Part shown: positions 1-9,312 of the stretch, one piece after another
Layout: every line of letters starts with the position of its first letter
Numbering within the stretch: position 1 is the stretch's first letter
Source: Gemmatimonadota bacterium
GTDB taxonomy: Bacteria; Latescibacterota; UBA2968; UBA8231
Direction of reading: 5' to 3'
Assembly (NCBI GenBank): GCA_026706505.1
Contig: JAPOYQ010000840.1
Location: 4,258-13,569, forward strand
DNA: 9,312 nucleotides
The notes under the pieces: generated by a model
Told to the model about the DNA's origin: nothing
Databases searched by the model: none
What the model saw: only the letters and a program-made list of their open reading frames with translations
Translations under genes and position numbers: made by a program

Positions 1-1140
1 ACCCCATAAGTGGACGCGGCCCTTCCAGCGGAAAATCCCCAAGCAGCCAACGCTGCCGACTAAAACTACGTGCAGGGGTTGCAACAAGGCCCAAAGAGGA
101 AAATAGCGGCGCAATTCGCGCCGGCCCGATAGCAATATTCCGCCATTAAATACATTCCACTCGCCCCACACTTTTGCCCCCACCGCGCCTAAAGCCCACA
201 GGGGATCCAGCAAGTCAGCCAAGCACAGCAAGGGAGCCATGAGCGTCGCCCAGCTCAAAACATATGTGAGCAGCATATAGCCGAAAAAGAGCGGATCTAG
301 GCGGGAGAGGACCGGGGCATTGGAAGCCCAGCGGCTGCGCTGGCCGAATAACCCACCCCAAGACGCGGCCACCGGATGCCGCACAAAGGTCGCTGGCTGA
401 TCGGCGAAGACAATGGACCACCGACCCGAGCGGCGCATGGCCTGCATGAGCAGCACATCGTCTCCAGAAGCCCGGTGCATGATCTTTTCATAGCCGCCAA
501 CGTCGAAAAACGCCTCCCGCAAAAAGGCCAAATTCTGCCCGGAAGCCGCCATGGGATGGCCCCAACCGGCGCTGCCCCATATGCAAGCCATCAAGCAGGT
601 AAAGTCAACAGCCTCGTACCCCTGACGCCAACCCTTGATCTCGGACGGCGAACCGATTTGCGAAAAGCCGATGACCATGCCTACCCCGTCGGCAAAGTGC
701 GATACCATGCCACGAATCCATCCTGGAGCGACTTGGCAATCGGCATCCGTGGTGAGGATCACCTCTCCCCGTGCTTCGGCGATCCCTAAGCTGAGCGCGG
801 TCTTCTTGGAGCCTGACCCTTCGGTGCGCAGCAATCGCACGGACGCAGTCTCCCCGTTGAACTCGCGCACGATATGGCCAGTGCCATCGGTGGAGCCGTC
901 GTCAACGACGATGATTTCGTAGCAATCTTGGGGATAATCCTGCGCTAGCAGGGCGCGCAGGCAGGAGGCGATGTGCGCAGCTTCGTTGCGGGCGGCGACG
1001 ACAACCGAGACCGGCTGGATGCGCTCGGCATTGGCATTGTCGGGACGGCGGCGCATCCCGGTGATGAACCAACAAGCCCCGAGCAAGTAGGCCAGCGCAC
1101 AGAACGCCAAGAGGTATTCGGGGGCGGACAGCGCAGGCAT
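1..1140 (-). CDS. Membrane-anchored family 2 glycosyltransferase (3' end cut by window edge)
   Basis: This frame is open from ATG at 1140 to base 1: 380 codons without a stop, so the C-terminus is missing. It ends in IFRWKGRVHLWG; the paralogue at 2221-3333 ends in WFRWKT, so probably only a few residues are lost. Visible features are an N-terminal membrane segment (about 8-27), the GT-A start VVVAARNE (47-53), VVDDGSTDGT with the nucleotide-binding Asp pair at 80-81, the metal-binding TDADC (131-135), GDD (226-228), QRSRW matching QxxRW (267-271), and hydrophobic C-terminal segments from about 284. Known of the family: such enzymes move a sugar from a nucleotide-sugar to a lipid or growing glycan on the cytoplasmic face of the inner membrane. 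Donor and acceptor cannot be read here. The start codon overlaps the stop of the radical SAM gene (TAATG), with AAGGG just upstream, which implies translational coupling. The family call is firm; the substrate is unknown. Confidence 0.9.
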   Translation of the reverse strand, partial: MPALSAPEYLLAFCALAYLLGACWFITGMRRRPDNANAERIQPVSVVVAARNEAAHIASCLRALLAQDYPQDCYEIIVVDDGSTDGTGHIVREFNGETASVRLLRTEGSGSKKTALSLGIAEARGEVILTTDADCQVAPGWIRGMVSHFADGVGMVIGFSQIGSPSEIKGWRQGYEAVDFTCLMACIWGSAGWGHPMAASGQNLAFLREAFFDVGGYEKIMHRASGDDVLLMQAMRRSGRWSIVFADQPATFVRHPVAASWGGLFGQRSRWASNAPVLSRLDPLFFGYMLLTYVLSWATLMAPLLCLADLLDPLWALGAVGAKVWGEWNVFNGGILLSGRRELRRYFPLWALLQPLHVVLVGSVGCLGIFRWKGRVHLWG

Positions 1141-2207
1141 TAGCCCTTGATTTCCTTGATCAGCGAGAACATGCCTCGATAGCCTTCGGAACAGTTGCGA
1201 CACATGTCGAAGCTATTGCGGTCGGCGAGGACCTGACGGCGAAAATCCATATAGGCTCGGCTGCGCCAGATCTCGTCAAAAGAACGACCGCTGAAGGCCT
1301 GCCCCATGCCAAAGTCAACGTCCTTGTCGAAACAGCAGGGCGCGACCGCTCCATTCCAATTGACCATCGAGCTGTACCACAGCACCTTGCAACCCCGCGT
1401 AGGCTGCCCCTTGACCACCAGTTCGTCCTCCGCACGCTCGTAGCGGCTGTACTGTTCGTCCTCGGGCAAGAACTCCTCGGCGTCCGCCTCTGTGTAAATC
1501 TGAGCGGTCTTGACCAAAAACTTGTCAACGCGCAGGTCCTTGGCCAGCGCTTCGGCCGTGGCCAGATCGCGCTCGTTGTGCTTCATAACGATGAATTGCA
1601 AGTTGATCAGCGGCGTCTGTGATCCCAGTGCCTCTTTGGCTGCGACCAGCAGGCGAACCCCAGAGAAGACGCGCTCGATCTGGCCACCTACCCGGTACCG
1701 TTCGTACGTTTCTTGGTCAACCCCGTCCAACGAGACGATCATTTCATCTAGCCCAGACTCGACGATGACCTGCGCCTGCTCCGGGCTGCGAACGAAGTGG
1801 CCGTTGGTGCTAGTGAATGTGAAGATGCCGCGGTCGCTGGCGTAGCGCACCATCTGGTTGAAGCACTTGTTGATATACGGCTCGCCTTGGTTCCACAGCA
1901 TCATCATAAAGACCTCGCTGCCGAGTTCGTCAACCAGCTTTTTGAAGTCCTCTAAGCCCATAGTGCCCCGGGGGCGACGCATCTCGCCATTGCCCGAAGG
2001 GCACAAGGGACACTTGAGGTTACAGAAGTTGGTCGGCTCGACCATGAGCATAAAAGGACGCCCCCACACGATGGGCCGGCGGGTCATCCACGACAGCCCC
2101 ATAGAGGCCAAAACGGCAAAAAAATTAACCAGCCGCTTCCAAGAAAATACGCGGGCATAGCGCCGAACGTAGCGCGGCAGTGCTTTGGGCGTGATTAGGT
2201 AGGCCAA
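1140..2207 (-). CDS. Radical SAM/SPASM domain protein, function unassigned
   Basis: A 355-residue protein if it starts at TTG 2207. I chose that start because AAAGGAG (complement of 2213-2219) lies 5 nt before it and the upstream gene stops at 2221. A TTG at 2255 in the same frame would overlap the glycosyltransferase by 35 nt and has no good ribosome site. The sequence shows the radical SAM cluster motif CNLKCPLC (Cys62, 66, 69) after the phrase VEPTNF, then WNQGEP (about 105-110), and STNGH and SLDG further on. A C-terminal SPASM-type region has Cys273, PCCFD (Cys291-292) and CRNC (Cys336, 339). Known: the first cluster cleaves S-adenosylmethionine to a 5'-deoxyadenosyl radical, and SPASM cysteines bind an auxiliary Fe-S cluster. 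The closest family I recall is a radical SAM/SPASM group common in Bacteroidetes and relatives whose substrate I do not know. Lying between two glycosyltransferases, it may modify a sugar or lipid acceptor, but this is inference; a peptide substrate is not excluded. Confidence 0.92.
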   Translation of the reverse strand: MAYLITPKALPRYVRRYARVFSWKRLVNFFAVLASMGLSWMTRRPIVWGRPFMLMVEPTNFCNLKCPLCPSGNGEMRRPRGTMGLEDFKKLVDELGSEVFMMMLWNQGEPYINKCFNQMVRYASDRGIFTFTSTNGHFVRSPEQAQVIVESGLDEMIVSLDGVDQETYERYRVGGQIERVFSGVRLLVAAKEALGSQTPLINLQFIVMKHNERDLATAEALAKDLRVDKFLVKTAQIYTEADAEEFLPEDEQYSRYERAEDELVVKGQPTRGCKVLWYSSMVNWNGAVAPCCFDKDVDFGMGQAFSGRSFDEIWRSRAYMDFRRQVLADRNSFDMCRNCSEGYRGMFSLIKEIKG

Positions 2208-2219
2208 ATCAGCTCCTTT
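2208..2219 (-). promoter_or_regulatory. Strong ribosome binding site that sets the radical SAM start
   Basis: The minus strand reads AAAGGAG (2219-2213), then 5 nt, then TTG at 2207. It follows the glycosyltransferase stop codon (2223-2221) directly. It is among the best Shine-Dalgarno matches in the window and favours a TTG start at 2207 over the longer in-frame TTG start at 2255. Confidence 0.7.
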
Positions 2220-2220
2220 A

Positions 2221-3333
2221 TTAGGTTTTCCAGCGAAACCATCCCCAACGGCCAACGACCGTAAAAATTAGCACATAGGGAATATATAAAACTTCCGCTA
2301 GTGGCAAATAGCGCAGGAGCGTACCCTCCTTGGGCGTGGCCATCCGCTTGAGCAGCAAAAAGTCAACGGCCCAGCGCATAAACCACATCCCCGCGACCCA
2401 GCTATTCCAGCTTTGGGTCCAGAGCATCTGTACCAGCCCCCAAGCGAGAAAGCCGTGGAACAAATAGACACCTACGGCCAAATAAAATGCTCGGCCCTTG
2501 TAGTGGCCCCCTTTGGACGCGTGCCTCAGCTTCTGCTGGATCGCGTCCGCGAGCTCAGCCGGCGGCGGCTGCGAGAGGACGACAGCCCGGCGGTTAAACG
2601 CCATAGCCCACCTGCCTTGGGCGCTCAGCAAACGCATGAAGTACACATCGTCGCCCCCGATCAGATGCCCAATTTGCGCAAAACCGTCCAGCTCGTCGTA
2701 CACTTGGCGGCGGTAGCCTAAATTGCGGCCTGTACACGACAGCGGGTGTCCCATGCCAAAGCTGCCCGCTCCCAGCGCCCCAACCCCGATATTATCCACG
2801 GCCAAAATCTTGGCCAGTACGCCGGAGACCGGATCGGGCCGCGCGTACCCGGCGACTAAGCCAACCTCCGGCGCAAAATGCGCCACCATCGAACTAACCC
2901 AATCTGCGGGTGGGCGGCAATCCGCATCGGTAAAGAGCAATATCTCCCCACTGCTCGCTGCAATCCCCTCGGCTAGCGCGCTTTTCTTCGGACATTTAAA
3001 CTGTCCGACCGGTGAGGCCTGCACGCCCTTGAGCGCCGACCAAGTCGCCGCCCTTGCGGCTATGATGTCCCAAGTTCGGTCGCGCGAGCGGTCATCCACG
3101 ACGATCACTTCAAACGCTCCCTGATAGTCCTGCCGAGCGAGTGCGTCCAAGCATTCCGGCAAGGTCTCTTCCTCGTCGCGCGCGGCGACGATGGTGCTGA
3201 CCGAGGGCTGATCACTGACTAGGGTCGGACCGGACCGCCGCCCACTCAAGCCGCGCCACAGCCAGAGGACGCTGCCCACGTAAACCGCGCCACTCAGGAG
3301 TAAGCCCGCCTTTTGCAGATCCATAAGCTCCAT
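2221..3333 (-). CDS. Membrane-anchored family 2 glycosyltransferase with a QxxRH motif
   Basis: A 370-residue protein from ATG 3333 (MELMDLQKAG). AAGG sits 8 nt before this ATG, and the wzi-like gene stops 10 nt upstream at 3344. A second ATG at 3324 is possible; longer starts would run into the wzi-like gene. There is an N-terminal membrane segment (about 9-27), then a GT-A domain with TIVAARDE (about 47-54), VVDDRSRDRT (Asp80-81), TDADC (135-139) and GGDD (226-229). Three hydrophobic C-terminal segments follow at about 282-306, 309-328 and 344-364. It is a paralogue of the glycosyltransferase at 1-1140, with DD at the same residues and the QxxRW position aligned, but here reading QKLRH (267-271) with His for Trp. 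Expected role: sugar transfer from a nucleotide-sugar at the inner membrane for an envelope glycan or glycolipid. Specificity is unknown, and the Trp-to-His change may alter acceptor handling or processivity. Confidence 0.92.
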   Translation of the reverse strand: MELMDLQKAGLLLSGAVYVGSVLWLWRGLSGRRSGPTLVSDQPSVSTIVAARDEEETLPECLDALARQDYQGAFEVIVVDDRSRDRTWDIIAARAATWSALKGVQASPVGQFKCPKKSALAEGIAASSGEILLFTDADCRPPADWVSSMVAHFAPEVGLVAGYARPDPVSGVLAKILAVDNIGVGALGAGSFGMGHPLSCTGRNLGYRRQVYDELDGFAQIGHLIGGDDVYFMRLLSAQGRWAMAFNRRAVVLSQPPPAELADAIQQKLRHASKGGHYKGRAFYLAVGVYLFHGFLAWGLVQMLWTQSWNSWVAGMWFMRWAVDFLLLKRMATPKEGTLLRYLPLAEVLYIPYVLIFTVVGRWGWFRWKT

Positions 3334-3343
3334 AAAGGCGGCC

Positions 3344-7601
<4,258 letters not shown>

Positions 7602-7609
<8 letters not shown>

Positions 7610-8453
7610 CGCGTACTTCGCCCGTGTATAAATCAGGATTGTCCAACTGAGCGAAGCCCTCATCAAACCCTTGGCAAAACCTTTCCACAGCCGATTCGCC
7701 TAGCTTGAGGGCCTCCTCGTAAGCTTGATCTGAGGGCAACAGCGGACGAGCCAAGGCCGCGCCATCCTTAAAGCGCACCCAGTGCTGGAGCCAATCTCCG
7801 AGGACCTTGCGTCCTAGGTGGGCAAACGCTAATGTGCACAGGGGATTGGGGCGTCTAGCCACGCGGATGTGCCCTCCCCACCAGAGAATTTTGGGGATTC
7901 GCTGCAGCCACCGGGCGGTGGCCTCACCTCCTCGCTCCAGCAATCGCTCGTCGGCATCTCGACCGTAGAAAGCCTCTCCCACTTCCCCCAACAAGCTGCG
8001 GCCATCAGCGCGGCGAGGAAAGTATAAACGCGCGCTCCACAGGCCGTTCATCCCCTCGCTGGCCAGCAAGCGGCAATCAACCCCCCATTCCAAGCGCATG
8101 TGCCACAAATCAGGTACAGCCGGACGGGTACCTTCGCGGAGCAAGGCAGCCACGCGGGCCTCAACCCAAGGATGCACGGCCATATCTGTATAGACGTGAA
8201 GTCCCCAACCTGCTGCGAACGCCCGCTCGTCAGGGCTGGCGGCCTCTTGGGTCAGGGCACGCAAAAAGTCGCCACACCGCTCCAAGTGTACGCGATGCGA
8301 CAAGACCGCCGGGCCGCCGGGGAAAAAACCAATGTCCGGGCCTACGGAGCCAGCGGCAAAAGCCGCCTGCATCTCTCCTTTGCCCGCGTAGTCGCCAAAA
8401 ACTAGGGGAAAGACGCGCTCGGCCAGCCATAAGTGGAAGAAGCTGCCTGCCAA
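7602..8453 (-). CDS. Zinc-dependent phospholipase C-like protein
   Basis: A 283-residue protein from TTG 8453 (MAGSFFHLWLAERV), the first possible start after an in-frame TAG at 8459-8457. The conserved His7 near the N-terminus supports this start although no good ribosome site precedes it. Likely metal ligands, in order, are His7, Asp40 (GSVGPD), His53 (SHRVH), His86 and Asp90 (GLHVYTD), and His118, Glu122 and Asp126 (HMRLEWGVD). This matches the zinc-dependent phospholipase C fold seen in many uncharacterised bacterial proteins. The founding enzymes are secreted and cleave phospholipid head groups, but this protein has no signal peptide, so it probably acts in the cytosol and its substrate is unknown. 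The C-terminal third (about 180-283) is helical and unfamiliar to me. It lies 3 nt downstream of ssb and overlaps the exchanger-like gene, so translation is probably coupled along the operon. The fold call is fairly secure; the reaction is not. Confidence 0.75.
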
Positions 8454-8456
8454 GCT

Positions 8457-8924
8457 CTAGAACGGCAGATCGTCGTCGTCGCCACCCGGCGGTGGAGACG
8501 CGTCGGGCTGTGCAGCCGGGCCGACGTTTTGCCCTCCGACCGGACGGTCGGAGTAGCCGGCGTCTCTACCACCGCCGACGCCCTCACCCCGGGAATCGAG
8601 CATCTGCATATCGTTAACTACGATCTCGGTCGTATAGCGTTTCTGGCCACTCTGATCATCCCAAGAACGAGTCTGCAACTTGCCCTCGACATAGACTTTG
8701 GCACCCTTTTTGAGGTACTGTCCGGCGATCTCAGCTAGCTTGCGCCAGAGCACGAGCCGATGCCATTCGGTCCGCTCCTGGCGCTCGCCCGTATTGCGGT
8801 CGTTCCAGCTTTCAGAAGTGGCCAAGTTAAAATTGGCTACGGGCACTCCATCTGGCGTGTAGCGCACTTCAGGATCGCTGCCCAAATTGCCGATCAAGAT
8901 TACTTTGTTTACTCCACGGGCCAT
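8457..8924 (-). CDS. ssb: Single-stranded DNA-binding protein
   Basis: A 155-residue protein from ATG 8924 ([20 protein letters not shown]). AAGGAG lies 7 nt upstream and decides this start over an in-frame ATG at 8963, which would add 13 residues. Residues 1 to about 110 are the OB fold that binds single-stranded DNA as a tetramer, with [10 protein letters not shown], the [10 protein letters not shown] strand with the Trp residues used in base stacking (about 51-60), [12 protein letters not shown] and [13 protein letters not shown] Gly/Pro-rich linker (about 112-147) leads to an acidic tip ending DDDDLPF, the docking site for replication, recombination and repair partners. Length and layout are standard. 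It heads a three-gene transcript with a phospholipase-like and an exchanger-like gene, not an rpsF/rpsR or uvrA setting. A good promoter sits about 60 nt upstream. Confidence 0.98.
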   Translation of the reverse strand: MARGVNKVILIGNLGSDPEVRYTPDGVPVANFNLATSESWNDRNTGERQERTEWHRLVLWRKLAEIAGQYLKKGAKVYVEGKLQTRSWDDQSGQKRYTTEIVVNDMQMLDSRGEGVGGGRDAGYSDRPVGGQNVGPAAQPDASPPPGGDDDDLPF

Positions 8925-8931
8925 ATATCCG

Positions 8932-8937
8932 CTCCTT
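8932..8937 (-). promoter_or_regulatory. Ribosome binding site of ssb
   Basis: The minus strand reads AAGGAG, preceded by more A residues, 7 nt before ATG 8924. It is near consensus and fixes the ssb start. Confidence 0.8.
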
Positions 8938-8990
8938 TTTACAAGCACGCCGCAAATGCGCATGCATCCATAATGCTCGCTATTTCGCTT

Positions 8991-9019
8991 ATCTTAGGCG
9001 CAAGCCTTAGCCCAGTCAA
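8991..9019 (-). promoter_or_regulatory. Sigma70-like promoter of the ssb operon
   Basis: On the minus strand TTGACT (9019-9014, 5 of 6 to consensus) is followed by exactly 17 nt and TAAGAT (8996-8991, 4 of 6). Transcription would start near 8984, giving a leader of about 60 nt that includes the ssb ribosome site. The spacer and -10 box coincide with an imperfect palindrome at 8993-9010, and the -35 box lies in the left arm of the inverted repeat at 9014-9051. Position and spacing fit well; no experiment supports it. Confidence 0.6.
8993..9010. repeat. Imperfect palindrome over the ssb promoter spacer
   Basis: CTTAGGC, then GCAA, then GCCTTAG: 7-nt arms with a single mismatch around a 4-nt centre. 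It covers four bases of the ssb -10 box and most of the spacer, so it could be a protein operator. It lies upstream of both predicted transcription starts, so a DNA site is more likely than an RNA hairpin. Confidence 0.35.
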
Positions 9020-9051
9020 GGCCAGCCCCTAGCCCTCCGGCGGGCTTGACT
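9014..9051. repeat. Inverted repeat whose arms carry the two divergent -35 boxes
   Basis: AGTCAAG (9014-9020) and CTTGACT (9045-9051) are perfect 7-nt inverted arms around a GC-rich 24-bp centre. Each arm contains one TTGACT -35 box, pointing outward. The symmetry may arise simply because both promoters use the same -35 sequence, or may mark a shared control site. Confidence 0.6.
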
Positions 9052-9074
9052 TTCTCTGGCAGCTTTCCTATTCT
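9046..9074 (+). promoter_or_regulatory. Sigma70-like promoter for the rightward gene
   Basis: TTGACT (9046-9051), 17 nt, then TATTCT (9069-9074, 4 of 6). Transcription would start near 9081, about 200 nt before the ATG at 9285, so the message would have a long leader. It is back to back with the ssb promoter, with 26 bp between the two -35 boxes. Confidence 0.6.
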
Positions 9075-9088
9075 TCATATCTCAACTA

Positions 9089-9146
9089 TTACTAAGTGCT
9101 TACGGAGGGCCGACTTCCCCCTTGTCGGCGTTGTAAGCACTGGTAA
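9089..9146 (+). promoter_or_regulatory. Long imperfect hairpin at the start of the rightward leader
   Basis: The outer stem pairs TTACT-(A)-AGTGCTTAC (9089-9103) with GTAAGCACTGGTAA (9133-9146): a perfect 9-bp core (9095-9103 with 9133-9141), extended by four pairs and one G-U with a bulged A. After an internal loop (GGAGG opposite GTT), an inner stem GCCGAC/GTCGGC (9109-9114 with 9124-9129) closes a 9-nt loop rich in C. A smaller hairpin, TTGGG/CCCAA (9148-9152 with 9162-9166), follows. No U-run follows on either strand, so it is not a standard terminator. It begins about 8 nt after the predicted start, as a 5' leader element or stabilising stem would. I cannot assign it to a known riboswitch family. 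Confidence 0.55.
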
Positions 9147-9218
9147 TTTGGGGTCGAGCGTCCCAATCTGTTGTGTTGCATCGCCGCCGTTAGTGCGGTA
9201 GCCTTTCCCCCTCCCTGT

Positions 9219-9266
9219 ATGTCCTCACCTTGCTCCTACTGCGCTGCATTTTGCGGCTGCGCTTAG
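9219..9266 (+). CDS. Possible cysteine-rich leader peptide
   Basis: The frame from ATG 9219 reads MSSPCSYCAAFCGCA, then TAG at 9264-9266: 4 Cys in 15 residues, all TGC. The same frame is open back to 9147, and a TTG at 9171 would give about 31 residues with 7 Cys. The stop lies just before AGAAGG, the likely ribosome site of the gene at 9285, the usual place for a leader peptide that couples or attenuates. Against it, the bases before ATG 9219 are a pyrimidine tract with no Shine-Dalgarno match. A chance frame remains quite possible. Confidence 0.3.
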   Translation: MSSPCSYCAAFCGCA

Positions 9267-9284
9267 AAAGAAGGTACGCCAACC

Positions 9285-9312
9285 ATGGCTGGATCCCCCG
9301 TCGTCGTTCTCG
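9285..9312 (+). CDS. Start of an unidentified rightward gene (cut by window edge)
   Basis: ATG 9285 opens a frame, MAGSPVVVL, which leaves the window after nine complete codons. AGAAGG (9269-9274) lies 10 nt upstream, a little far but usable, and a promoter with a roughly 200-nt leader is predicted upstream. Nine residues do not allow a family call; the run of Val could be the first strand of an alpha/beta fold. Confidence 0.5.

Noticed and set aside
376..922. Plus-strand open frames of 137 and 95 codons.
   Set aside because: They lie antisense to the glycosyltransferase, whose motifs are unmistakable on the minus strand, and their translations show no domain features.
2208..2255. A longer radical SAM protein starting at TTG 2255.
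   Set aside because: It overlaps the glycosyltransferase by 35 nt and lacks a ribosome site, whereas TTG 2207 has AAAGGAG at 5 nt.
8461..8500. A GTC/GTG-rich tandem trinucleotide tract.
   Set aside because: It is the coding sequence for the Asp-rich acidic tip of SSB, which explains it fully.
8760..9032. A 90-codon plus-strand frame across the ssb start and upstream region.
   Set aside because: It is antisense to ssb and covers both predicted divergent promoters; nothing in it resembles a protein family.
9089..9146. A rho-independent terminator, possibly bidirectional.
   Set aside because: There is no U-run after the stem on either strand, and the element lies just downstream of a predicted promoter.
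8925..9284. A known non-coding RNA gene (tRNA, SRP RNA or 6S RNA) in the intergenic region.
   Set aside because: I looked for a cloverleaf, the SRP apical loop and a 6S-like long central bubble and found no convincing match.

Overview
The window is protein-dense DNA of moderately high GC from a Gram-negative, diderm bacterium. A Wzi-like outer-membrane beta-barrel gene shows the outer membrane. The radical SAM/SPASM protein and the Wzi-like protein resemble families I associate with the Bacteroidetes/Fibrobacteres/Chlorobi/Gemmatimonadetes side of the tree and neighbouring candidate phyla. That placement is inference; there is no rRNA gene here to settle it. I see no tRNA, CRISPR array, insertion sequence or phage gene.

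Left block (1-5092, all minus strand): a tight four-gene cluster, read from right to left: a Wzi-like outer-membrane protein, a membrane-anchored family 2 glycosyltransferase (GT2), a radical SAM/SPASM enzyme, and a second GT2 that runs off the left edge. Gaps are 10 and 13 nt, and the last junction is a TAATG stop/start overlap, so this looks like one transcript. The two GT2 proteins are paralogues with their motifs at the same residue numbers, but one carries QxxRH where the other has QxxRW. The set suggests assembly or modification of a surface glycan or glycolipid, with an unassigned radical step.

Middle (5114-6406, plus strand): enolase, complete with all catalytic residues. It is transcribed away from the wzi-like gene; the two start codons are only 21 bp apart, so promoters must lie inside coding sequence. 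Its 3' end overlaps the convergent next gene by 15 bp.

Right block (6392-8924, minus strand): ssb, then a zinc-dependent phospholipase C-like protein (3 nt gap, same frame, separated by one TAG), then a cation/proton exchanger-like membrane protein (8 nt overlap). Together they look like an operon led by ssb.

Right end (8925-9312): a roughly 360 bp divergent intergenic region, the most structured non-coding part of the window. Two back-to-back sigma70-like promoters (each TTGACT, 17 nt, then a 4/6 -10 box) have their -35 boxes in the arms of a perfect 7-bp inverted repeat. The rightward promoter would make a roughly 200-nt leader with a long imperfect hairpin close to its 5' end and a very cysteine-rich small reading frame. 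That frame stops just before the ribosome-binding site of a gene that begins at 9285 and leaves the window after nine codons. This leader is the best candidate here for an undescribed regulatory element.
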